DNA of 64,000 bases. Source: Kryptolebias marmoratus. Lineage: Eukaryota > Chordata > Actinopteri > Cyprinodontiformes > Rivulidae. Positions within the stretch are counted from its first letter, which is position 1. Every line of letters starts with the position of its first letter. The notes below the pieces were generated by a model. That model was not told the DNA's origin and searched no databases. It saw only the letters and a list, made by a program, of their open reading frames with translations. Both the position numbers and the translations under genes were made by a program. Shown here piece by piece: positions 53,730-64,000 of this stretch. The DNA is taken from positions 17,487,697-17,551,696 of the forward strand of contig NC_051451.1 of the NCBI RefSeq assembly GCF_001649575.2, given 5' to 3'.

Positions 53730-56700
53730 CTATTGGTTTTGTTCTGCAAGTTCTCGAGCCTCTTTCACAAGATCCATCAGAGAGGAGAACATGGAGATGT
53801 CATTCGGCTGAAGGCCCATTTTCTGAATCTGAGACACAAAACAACACAGTTATGACGGCAGTTTGTATTTGAACTCATCACAATGTGTTTCTAGAAGTTC
53901 TGTTTGTGTAACGAGACATACCTGTTCCCCCAAATATTCCACATCCAGTGCCAGCTGAAGCCGAATCTTGCTGTCGTCTGACAGTCCACCGTTCGCTCCT
54001 GTTGTGGTCGTCGCAGCTGCACCCTTTCTGGCCTGCTTTAAACGCTTCAGACTCTCCTCCATCTTTTTCACTGAGCTCAGAACCTCTGAGATGGTCTCAT
54101 AGTACCTGAACATAAGATGGAAAAACAGAAGTGGAAGCACATTTCTCACAGAGATGGTCAATGGAAATACCATTAGAATAAACAGTTCACTCTGGGCACA
54201 GGGCATCCAGTTAAGCACACTCACTATGTTTTGATCTATTTATTTGTGATGGATTTGTATTTTAAGCTTACTTCTGTGTGCAGTCAGACAGTGTAACTCG
54301 CAGCCATTCTTGTGCTGTTTGGGGAGTAACCAGCACTGTGGAGTCAGTCAACAACTGATGTAACGGCTGTAAGGCATTGTCCATGTAAGCTGAGGCACGC
54401 ACCGGAACATCCTGCACAGGAGGGAAGTCCAGTGTTAAAGACATAAATTAATTCTGGGTTTTGTACTTAAAATGAGTACTTTTACATTTGCCTATGTTAC
54501 AGATTTCCTCTCAGAAAACTTGTCGACTTACTTTATTTGTCCTGCGGTAGAGTCTCGGAACCTCAGAGGCACTTTTCAGGAAGCGGCAGCAGCGTTCAGT
54601 CAGATGCTGCGTCATCCTGGTGTTCAGCGAAGGAGCGCTGGTTGACAGGCAGGCCTTAGACTCTGCCAGAGCGTCTGAGTTGAAAAACAAGCACTTGTAA
54701 ATATGCAAGAGCATGCAGTCTGAGTCTTCTTCTTTTAAAGTCATAAAGGAAAAGCCAACGAGCAAATGAATGAGAATATTTCACAACTACATATTATAAA
54801 TGTTAGAAGGATATTTACATGCTATTGAAAACTAGCATTTCTGATTGCCTCGCATTCAAAAACAAAATCCCAGAACAAACAATGCTGACTGAAGATCACC
54901 AAACAGAAAAATCTTTGAAGTACAGTAGTTCACCAAAAAATATGCCAAGAAGAGCAAGAAAATGCAGCAAAACAAAAGGAAAGTCAGTCTTTTATTTGTA
55001 TAAACAACTTACTTTCAACAGCAGCAAGGTTTTTGAATCCAATGGCTTCTAACCGCTGCCTGACCATCTCTGACAACTTGGGGATCTAAGAGAAAGATGA
55101 CTGTCAGTGTAGAAATGCTGAGGAGAAAAGGAAAACACTAAAAAAGAATAAAGACAGCAAGTATATTATAAGATTAGAGGAACTTGAATGTTTACATGTG
55201 TAAAGATGTTTGTTGTTTTTTTTCATTACATGGTAAAATACAACATGGTTCAACTTAATACAGAGCTTCCCAACTTCATTTTCCCTTGACAGTGTAGTCT
55301 TTACATGAGCAAGAGTGGATCTTTATCAACTCAGAACTTCCCTGTGCATTTAGAATATCACACTGACATAGCAGAGGCAACTGCAATCACTGGAGAAAAA
55401 AAACAGGACATCCATTCATAAATCTATGTAATCGTTTATCATGAATACAGTATACGACCCATGTGCACAAATGATTTGTGTTAGAAATTGTGTCCTGGAC
55501 TTTGAAGCAACATTAAAGAACAAGTCTGTGGGAGGAAACCGGAGCGCCTCTGTAAAATATCATCTTTAATTAGCATAAAACCATAAAAAATGCCTGTTAG
55601 CATCATTTACAGGGTTCTACCTACAATGCAAAACCAAAGATAAAATAAGTTTGATTATGTAAAGAGAAAACGTATAAATAAGCTGGAGCTTCCATTTGTA
55701 AAAACATGTATTCAGAATACAGATGTGTGTGTGTGTACCTGCTCCTGCAGCTTCTGGATGTCAGCGGCGATATAAACCAGCTGTTTGGTGGACAAAGAGG
55801 CCGGACTGCCGCTCTCGCTGCCTCCCTCATCCAGTGATGTTCGGCTGGATGTGGAGGAAGCCGAGCTGGGCAGAGGCCTGACTGGCTCCTTCAGCACCTC
55901 AGGGGGCGGAGTCTTTGTCAACACCTGCGCAGGCACAGATCAGCGTGAGACTTAAGAAGAAGTAACCCCAGCTTGCAGTTAACTGCTCTATGCCAGACTG
56001 GCTCGTCCCATGAGAACGTTACAGTGTATTTAATTTTAATTGATTAGCATAAAACCTGCAAATATTGAATCGAGCTTTCCTTGCTTAGCTGAGTTTACCT
56101 CGTCAAGAAACTTGGCATATCGCGAGTACAGCTGCAGCGTCAGCTTCCAGAAGCGATGGGCCAGAGGTGAGAGGTACACCTTGTCAGACCAGCACCTCAC
56201 TAAACAGGTCCATAAAACCTCGGAAACCTGCAAGTGGTACGCACTACCAGCTGGAAACAAACAGTTATTATAAGTAATCTAATTGGTAAATGAATAAATG
56301 TATAATAAAGCTTAAATTCCTACCTGATGCTGCCTCTAATCCATCACTTATGGTGTTTTCCAGGCGCCCAGCAATTTCCTTGTACCTATAAAACAAAGTG
56401 AATCACACAAGAAAGGATAGAAAACAATATGTTATCAGCTTGCTACACATAGATACAAACATGCTTACGAACATGGAAATTTTTGACTTTCCGGTAAAGC
56501 TGATCTGTGGAGGTTTTTGTGTTGTGAAATGGGGACACAAGACGTAATCTTTGCTTTGACGTGCAGTGATGAACCTGCACGCTGTGTATTTTACAGTGAG
56601 TGGATCTGCGGGGGCAGGAGGGGGTTGAGATCAATGGCTACCCTGCCAAGGTCTAGTGTCATGTTTACGTTTAGCAATGCGCTGACACACAATTTACATT

Positions 56701-59700
56701 TTGCCTGGAGTCATCAGCCTTCATAAAACTCACAGCCATAAGCAATTTCCCAGATTCCTGTAAAAAAAATGGGTATTGGTTGAACTGTGAGCTCCTGCCA
56801 AGTAAGTCTTTATCTACAGAAAATGCTGACAGGCTGCTTTTTTAATCTGAGCTTGTCTCTTGAACCCTGAAAACAAGACGCATTGATTCTACAAAAAACC
56901 CTACTGTGCAGGAATTCTACTAATATAGTCAGCGACATTTGACTATATTTATTAGACACGGCTACAACTTTTGTTTATTACCTTAAGCAAAGTATGTCTT
57001 TATTTTTCATACAAATATACCTATTAATGTAAGACACAATTAACATCAAGAAATTTTCTGAAAAAATATGTGATTTTGCAGTAATCTGAGGAACTGATAA
57101 ACGTTTAGCACAACTGCATTATTAAACAGAGAAGCTGGTTTGTGTGTATTGGTCTAGCTGTGAAGATGACACGAAAAATAATCTGTTTATGGCTGTAATG
57201 ACACAACAGATTTGTAAGCCTTTTTTGTCTTACCCAAATATTGTAACTACAATCCTACAAGTAGTTTCCAAAAAGTAAGAACTGCCAGACAAGGATGTTC
57301 ATTCTTGCTTACTGTTTGTGTCGTAAAAACTGAACAAAAATCTATTTTAACTCCTACTAGAAAACTAAATTTCTAGTAATGATTGTGATATGATCTTGTT
57401 GAAAGAAGCAACCTCATAACTCTGAAACCTGTAACTTTAGGTGGACCATACCTGTCTGAGCTTTCTTTTTCCCTTCGGCCTGAGGGAATAATGTGTAAAA
57501 TGAACCCCAAATTAAATAAATATTTACCGCAGCTGAAAGTAGACAGGCAGGTTCCACTTGTTGTTGAAGCTGGTATACGAGGGGTGAACTCTTAGTCTCT
57601 TCACACTGGCCTGTGAGCTGCACTGTCGCTCAAACCGCCAAACAAACTCCATACTGACGCTGTAACGCTAAAAAGAGACAGAAAACACACACGCCTTGAA
57701 GAAACTACACAATAGAATTCTGTAAGTATTTATGTACAACACGCTGAATGTTTGCAGGCGAATGCTTGCACACACACAAACACTGTGAGTGTACCTCATA
57801 GAATACATCAGGGTTTCCAGGGTTGAAGATGTAGGCCAACTTTTCCTCTATTCCTTTGATCATTTCAGGCCACACCGAGTTAACCAGAAAGTCATAACCT
57901 GGAACTGTGTCAGCTTTGTCACTACGGAAAAGGCAGCATTAAAACAAACGTTATCAAACTTTTGTCAACTGGTTTATTTAATGGGGAGTATGAGTTATTG
58001 TTGCTTTTGAAAAGCAACTGTTTAGGGTACAATAAATGTGTCGTTATATTCATTTTTTTCTAACAAAACAAATACTAAATAGACTTTATGCAAAATAACA
58101 CTAGCTGGTTTCTTTCCTGACACACTTAGAAAACCAAATAAATAGTACAAAAAAAAAAAACGGAAGATAATTTAAGTCTCTCCAAATGGACAACATACTG
58201 TTTCAAATAACTGAATTAACCTGTTTCTATGGGAACAATACCTGGATATAGCTCCTCCAGTCACCTCTTTTAGCAGTCTACAATGGTGAGGAATAAACTC
58301 CAACAGTCTGGAGTACATCATCTGGAGACCACTTGGATTGGACTTCACCACTTCTTCAACTATCACCTGAAAAGACAAAACACCAGGAGGTATAAATTTA
58401 AAGTAAGAAAATAAATATTCAATCATTAATCTGCTGAAATTCTGTTCAGGAACTTTAATTACATAAGTGTAATTACTCGCCATATCGATGCTGTCAACAT
58501 ATTGTTAAAAAAAATTATATATATATACTTTTTTAAGTAATCTGAAATGTATTTTTGTTTGCTGGTTAAAATGATTTCATGACTGCTATGAACACACAAA
58601 TATGTTTAGTATGTTTACCTGGTCCATGTATGGTTTGACCAGCACCTGCCCCACCAGAGCTTCAGCATCTCGCGTTTTGTCGATGGTGGCGTACGTCCTC
58701 AGGCAGTGACGCACCATGTCCACGTTGGTCGTCTGCAGGCCCTCAATCAACAGGCCCTCCAGGGACTGCTGCAACATGGAGGTGATCCCTGCTATACGCT
58801 GTCAGAGCACAACAAATGTGGTCAAGCATTTCAGAGTTGGGTTAATTTACAGTCAGTCATGATGCTTTATCTTTATTTAACTCTAACACTCAACAAAAGG
58901 ACTACACAGAAGCTGATTGTCTTTGACTGATAATTATGATGGGCAGAGGAAAGATTAGGAAGTCATTTGATTGATTAACTCAGTGCCTCCAGCTGTCTGT
59001 CTGGCTGACTCTTTTACACTTACAGGTCTGACTTTGTCCAGCAGGGGCATGCCTTTGCTTTGGACTGCATGGAACTGCAGCTGATTGAATTCTGTAGCAA
59101 TTCTCTCCAGGATCTGACCTGCCAACAACGGACTGTACAAAGACACAGATAATGACATATTTATTCACGTATTTGCCTAAATGGAATATTTATTATTGGT
59201 GCTTTACCAGTTTTTTTAATGGAAATAAACTGCTTATGCATAACAAAATTATTCAAACTAATTACCTTTTTTTCAGCCGATGGCCACAGTTTACAACATT
59301 TTATTCAAATAAATTATTAAAATTAAGGATTTGCTCACAATAACTGCAACCTCCATGCCTAATACAAGTGGTTTTATTGTCTCGTCAGTTTCCCCACCTG
59401 CTGATTTCCAAAGAATTGGATTCCTTGGAGTTCTGTGAATGAAGGATCTTCTCAATCTTCTCCACTGAACGCACCACCTGAATTAACCTCAATACGCACA
59501 CCTGATGAACAGTTACAGTGAAAAGAGAGTTATATATTAAAATCAGTCCCCACAGAAGAGCTGTTACATTTTGTTCTCTAAATTAGAAGATAGAGAGATT
59601 GCTATATAATTTAAAAAAAATTAAAAGATCATAATATTACTGTCGTGAGATTATGCAATTTGGCACTGACATGTCATGCTAGACTATAACAACAGTGAAT

Positions 59701-60868
59701 TGTATGGATGATAATAAAACACACTTAATGATTAACTCAAAATACAGTATGATAAAAATCAAACAGGATGAAGATGGTTTGCACCTTTTTTTTCTGCAGG
59801 TCTTCTTGTTTGGACAGCTGGTTATCAATAGCTTGTATCACTTCGCTTACACAGGACCGCAGACTCTGCAACAAACAGAACCGTGCATGAACATGCAGAG
59901 GCAGAAACAGATGGTAGTTTTGTTACAGTGCAATTAATTACGAACACATACCATAACTTCCTCTCGCAACTGTCCCAACGGCACTGAAAGTTGATTGAGG
60001 GCTTTGTCCATCCCCACCTGGGACAAAGGAGCAAAAATCAGGTTAGAAGCAGTTACCTTGATGCAAACAGAAATAAAAAGTTTGAGAGAACATATTCAAT
60101 CTGCAACTTGTATAAATAGCATTTAACATTAATGTTGATAATAATGTAATTTTGTCATTTACCGTTGAACAAGAAATCTTGATAATGATATTAAACATGA
60201 GATCAATTCAAAAAGAATGAACTTCAATTTCAACAAGCAACAGATAAAAACACAATACATGTTAAAGCTGTGCCCTGGTTTCTAACTTTTTGCTGCTAGT
60301 GTTTTTTTTTTAATTTTCTGACTGTACAAAGAGTCCCTCTTCTCTCTGCATCTGTCAGCTGAAAAGTTGGATAACTAGTAGTAACCACTAACCAGGTTGG
60401 TGGACAGATTCACAAAGTCTGCATAGTCCTTGTTGATGAGCTCCACCATGGCTGTCTTCAGCAGCTTGTAGTACAGCTCCAGGTCCTCTCTCATCTCCTC
60501 CAGCTGCACCTGCTTTCGGCACTCAGCCACAAACTGGTCGACATCGAAGTCATCCTGCAGACAGAGAGATAATGATTGTTTTGACACATCATCGTAGAGA
60601 AACACAATTCAAGAAACATTTCCTCTTTTCTCAAGACGAACTCTGATAAAAACTACACGTTGGACTTTAAAACAATACCTGTGCGGACTCATTATACATA
60701 TTCACTAACCAATAAGAATATGCTTAAGAGTAAGCGTTGCAATAATGCTAAGTAATTTGACAAGAGCTAACGTTAGCTTGTTAGGATAACGCAGTGTTGA
60801 CACGGTCTCACCTTCATAAAGACATCCTTGTCGAAGCACAGAGAATCTGGTCCCTTTGGAAGATTCAT
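53730..60868 (-). CDS. cog2: Cog2, conserved oligomeric Golgi complex subunit 2
   Basis: Eighteen minus-strand exons: 60868-60812, 60554-60393, 60017-59952, 59865-59785, 59501-59398, 59132-59024, 58798-58619, 58366-58242, 57921-57795, 57667-57528, 56385-56324, 56250-56099, 55924-55739, 55085-55013, 54674-54532, 54411-54272, 54105-53922, 53828-53730. All phases agree; 729 residues (human COG2 is 738). The N-terminus MNLPKGPDSLCFDKDVFMK and the following DDFDVDQFVAECRKQVQLEE are the recognisable COG2 start; early coiled-coil heptads include KALNQLSVPLGQLREEV. COG2 belongs to lobe A of the COG tethering complex, which acts at the cytosolic face of the Golgi in retrograde intra-Golgi transport and so in glycosylation. 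A Ser/Pro/Gly-rich, probably disordered segment is encoded by exon 13. The gene is tail-to-tail with agt and head-to-head with the THAP gene. Acceptor choice at exon 15 (54674) is the least certain join. Confidence 0.97.
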
Positions 60869-61354
60869 TTTGGATGATAAAATAAACTAGTTACAAAAAT
60901 TCACGAAATAAAGTGGCCAACTTGGGTTAGCTACTGTAGCCACGCTTCCGCAAACATGGCATTAGGCACCAGAGAAGGAGGAAGTAGGAATCACTCGACT
61001 GCGCCCTCTAGCGGCTGGAGTCTTTTTTTCTTTATTATTTACGTGCCGCGAATAGCACTAAGACCGTGGGGAGTGGCGTGGCGTGGCTATTTTGGAGAGT
61101 TGACCTAAAATATTTTGACTCTGGGTATTTTGTTCACTTTTGAGACAACATTAAGAAAACTGTGGTTGCGATGGTGGTACGGTAGCGCTTCGATACGCAC
61201 CAGAACGTAAGTCGAGCACAGATGCCGCCTTTGCTACTGAGGCGTACGTCCTCGAGTCCGCCATGTTGGATAGGTCAACGTTAAAGCACGAGCTCAGATC
61301 AGCTTTTTTGTTGTTGTTGTTGTTGTTGTTGTTTATATGATCGCAGTGAAAAAA
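60869..61354. promoter_or_regulatory. Bidirectional promoter between cog2 and the THAP gene
   Basis: Only 486 bases separate the two start codons, which point away from each other. The segment is rich in CpGs (about 61040-61270), lacks a TATA box, and contains a short TTG repeat at about 61308-61332 near the THAP start. This is typical of a shared housekeeping promoter. Confidence 0.65.
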
Positions 61355-62407
61355 ATGCCGGTGTCTTGTGCAGCTTTCGGCTGTAAAAACAGACGAACCA
61401 GTCTAAGCAAGCATCGAGGGATAACTTTTCACCAGTAAGTTGCTGTTTGTTGCATTTTAATGTTGTTTTAGTTTGTAAATGGGCTTCAGACTGCAATAAT
61501 AAATGTCCTGTGCACCCTGTGTTTGTAGGTACTAAACCAAAAACCACAGTTTTGTTGTTATTTTTATGCACTGGATCCTCTATGTGGCTGTGTATAAGTA
61601 ACTGACATACTTATTTTTGTTAAAGGTTTCCTAAAGATCCTGGACTCAGGAAAGCTTGGATCTTAGCTGTCAGACGGAGGGACTTTAAGCCCTCTAATAA
61701 GACAGTTCTCTGTAGCAGTCATTTCCACGACAAGGATTTTGACAGAACTGGACAAACTGTTCGCTTGAGGGAACGTGTGATTCCTTCAATATTTGAATCA
61801 TTTCCAGACCATCTGAAGAAGGTTAGCAAGCCAAAGATATCTTGCAGAATATAAGTGGAATTAACACTGCATTGGATATTTAAAGTAAACGCTTTTTTTC
61901 CACGTTTCTGAATTTGAAGTTTCCTGTGAAAACCAGATCAACTAGGACATCAAGACGTGCTGGTGAGCCAAGTACTGATTCTGTACTTGTACCTGTTCCT
62001 AAACCTCCTGACCCTCCGAAGCCTTCAGTGTCAGTAAGTATATCAAAGCTGTTTTTATCCACAGCCTTTTTGCATCACATGTAGCGTTACTGTAAAGCTC
62101 TCACTCACGCCATTTCATTTCCCAGGATCATCATTATGCTCTTGATCCGAATCAAATCAAGATTAAACTATCAGAGGCTCAAGCCAGAGTGGAGCACCTG
62201 GAGCGGCAACTGAGAAATGCCAAGGATCGTGAACGAAGACAGAAACAAGCTGTGAAGTCACTTCTGGATGAATTAAGAAACACTGGAGTGATTCCAGATG
62301 AATTTCAACTCAGGCTGAGCCAGGATTCTGGTAGGTTGTCTTCATTTATGAGCTCTTCATTTAAAAGGCCTGTCCACACTGAGAATGATAACCGTCAGTC
62401 ACAATAA
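61355..62407 (+). CDS. THAP domain-containing protein (THAP6-like)
   Basis: Four exons: 61355-61434, 61626-61821, 61920-62033 and 62126-62407, giving 223 residues. The N-terminal THAP zinc-binding domain is complete: Cys5, Cys10, Cys56 and His59 form the C2CH site. The invariant Pro29 and Trp38 and the terminal VIPSIF box (78-83) are all present. A Pro/Ser/Thr-rich linker follows. The C-terminal part, from about EAQARVEHLERQLRNAKDRE to LLDELRNTGVIPDEFQLRL, is a coiled coil. Human THAP6 has a similar length (222) and layout, so a THAP6-like identity is likely but not proven. The protein would be a nuclear sequence-specific DNA-binding factor. The last codons lie inside a MITE-like sequence, and a good donor (ctggtaggt, about 62329-62337) precedes them. 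The true C-terminus could therefore differ by alternative splicing. Confidence 0.78.
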
Positions 62408-62932
62408 AAAGATGGTTGAGAATATTGTTCCAACTTAAGTGGAGGACTGAGTCCACTCCAGAACTAGAAAAATATTTGAGGCAAAAAAAGAAATATCGCT
62501 GGAATCTCCTTTTCAGAGCAGTTTGTAAAATGATGCAAACGAGTCAAAACACAGGAGGGCTCCTCACCTCTGAGTTGTTAAAAATTAAAAATTCAAAGGC
62601 TGCTTTGCATTGCCCATTGTATTTATGTTGGATTCGCTTTTAACTCCGTTTATTTATTTTTAAATCAACAAGACTTGAATGGCTTCTACTTTTTAAATGT
62701 TCAGTAAACACAGGCAGAAAAAATACAAAAAGTGTGAAATTACCTGTGGCACAGTGTCAGACACTTCTGTGCTGCTGGTGTGTCTTTGCCAAGTTTTCTT
62801 TTCTTAGATAACTATATAAAAAAGTTTTAGAGCTAATAAACTTCACTGTAGAGATTTCTGAATCCATATCTTTTCGTTTCCCTGTGCAACCTCTGCTTTG
62901 GAGGTACTTATTGTTTTTGGTGTGGACAAGCC
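62367..62932. mobile_element. Possible MITE overlapping the THAP gene 3' end
   Basis: ggcctgtccacact at 62367-62380 and the complement of ggtgtggacaagcc at 62919-62932 are imperfect terminal inverted repeats (12 of 14). The left end followed by gagaatgataac resembles common fish MITEs. No clear target duplication was found. The interior has no coding sequence. Confidence 0.4.
62835..62840 (+). terminator. Candidate polyadenylation signal of the THAP gene
   Basis: AATAAA about 430 bases after the stop codon, within the putative MITE. Confidence 0.4.
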
Positions 62933-63088
62933 TCAAGCATAAAAAGTTGTGTTTATTTCAAGCTGACATACAATTTTTTAAGTACTAGATAGCTACCAGT
63001 CAAAGATTCAGCTGCTAAAGTAGCAAGGTAATCTCGCTAATTCAAGTTTTTCTATAAAAAAAAAGGGCTGTCAGTTATGTGTGATTAT

Positions 63089-64000
63089 ACAACCCCAATT
63101 CTAAAAATGTTGGGATGTTGTGTAAAATGTCAATCAAAACAGAATGCAACGACTTGCATATCTCATAAAACACATTTTATCATCTCAAAACGACGGAACA
63201 GGCAACAAAAGGCTGTAAAAGTAAGTGGTACAAAAAAGAAACAGTTGGAGGAGCGTTTTGCAACAAATCAGATTAAATGACAACAGGTTAGTAAAAGGGC
63301 TCGGTATAAAAAGAGGTTTCGGAGAGGCTTTTAGATGTAAATGTGGAAAAATGTTGATCAGTTTTCACAAAGCTGCATCTAGAAATAATGGAACAGTTTC
63401 AGAATACTGTTCCACCGTGGGAAAACTGTGAAGACTTTGAAAATTCCATCAACTACAATTTAATAATAACATCAACATATTTCAACCTGGAGAGACTCAC
63501 ACGGAGAGATAAAGACAATTGGAGTGTTTTATTGTCCAGAGGTCTTTGGCGCTCGGGCCCCGGCAGAAGACGAGTTTGCAGAGAACCGCTGTGAGCTTGA
63601 ATGATCGAAGTAGGGTGAGAGATTAGGGTAGTCTTCCCCCGGGACCCGGACCTGGTGGTGGCGTGGAGGACAAGGAAGGGGAGTCCAGAGGAGCATAAGA
63701 AAGCGAGGGTGGAGATCGGGGAGGCGGTGGGACAAGACTTGGCTGGCGAGCAGGAGGAGCCGTGGACGGGGAGCCTTATATCCTGCACCTGGATGCGATT
63801 TGGCAGCTGGAAGCGAGGATCCGCGATGAGTGATGCTGGACAGCTGGGTGAGTCTGCTAGGTTGAAATTGCGGCGAGCCTTTACTTCAAGAATCTGGAAA
63901 AATCTCTAAACTTAAAGGACAAGGCTAAGTCAATACTGGATGCCCTTGATCTTCAGGCCCTCAGCCGTCACTGAATTAAGGGGTTAGGGCCTTTTGACCC
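63089..64000 (+). mobile_element. Tc1/mariner-like transposon remnant, interrupted and cut by the window edge
   Basis: The start caaccccaattctaaaaatg and later text (aaaagtaagtggtacaaaaaagaaacag region at about 63217-63245) match a very common teleost DNA transposon family. The text stops matching at about 63490 and resumes at about 63885 (caagaatctggaaaaatc onward to the edge). The part between looks like an insertion. Confidence 0.6.
63490..63885. mobile_element. GC-rich insertion inside the terminal transposon remnant
   Basis: About 395 bases of GC-rich sequence between the two parts of the DNA transposon remnant. Its composition contrasts with the AT-rich flanks. It starts near cacacggagagataaagac and ends near gcggcgagcc. 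No coding domain, LTR end or tRNA-like box was recognised, so its class is unknown. Confidence 0.45.

Overview
The window is a teleost fish nuclear genome segment, probably a percomorph. The genes have introns, long AT-rich non-coding stretches separate them, and microsatellites and fish-type transposon remnants are common. Seven protein-coding genes can be supported. Their exon chains were assembled by hand from splice sites and reading phase.

Layout. (1) 1-12.4 kb: the NK-type homeobox pair hmx2 and hmx3, both on the minus strand. (2) 12.6-31.5 kb: a gene desert with no believable coding sequence. It contains a regulatory-looking block that is paralogous to a block lying between hmx2 and hmx3. 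(3) 31.5-36 kb: ikzf5 (Pegasus, an Ikaros-family zinc-finger factor) on the plus strand. (4) 36.2-45.8 kb: a 23-exon minus-strand gene for a secreted CUB / somatomedin-B-like x6 / CUB / zona-pellucida protein. It sits where mammals carry DMBT1 and CUZD1. (5) 45.8-49 kb: a transposon-rich spacer with a perfect 66-bp palindrome. (6) 49-52.2 kb: angiotensinogen (agt), plus strand. (7) 53.7-60.9 kb: cog2, minus strand, convergent with agt as in human. (8) 61.35-62.4 kb: a THAP-domain gene sharing a bidirectional promoter with cog2. (9) 62.4-64 kb: transposon remnants.

Synteny. The order hmx2, hmx3, ikzf5, CUB/ZP gene matches human 10q26. The pair agt-cog2 matches human 1q42. The window therefore crosses a junction between two ancestral blocks, inside the spacer at about 46-49 kb.

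How the genes relate. hmx2 and hmx3 encode near-identical homeodomains and act redundantly in inner ear and neural development; the duplicated non-coding block suggests that enhancer and gene were duplicated together. The CUB/SMB/ZP protein, agt and cog2 all concern secretion: a secreted polymerising ZP protein, a secreted hormone precursor, and a Golgi tethering subunit. That grouping reflects synteny, not a pathway.

Most striking observations: the paired non-coding elements, the tandem expansion of somatomedin-B exons in a DMBT1/CUZD1-position gene, a TIR-bounded DNA element containing a Ty3/gypsy gag-pol piece, a perfect spacerless palindrome, and a likely GC-AG intron in the ZP domain.
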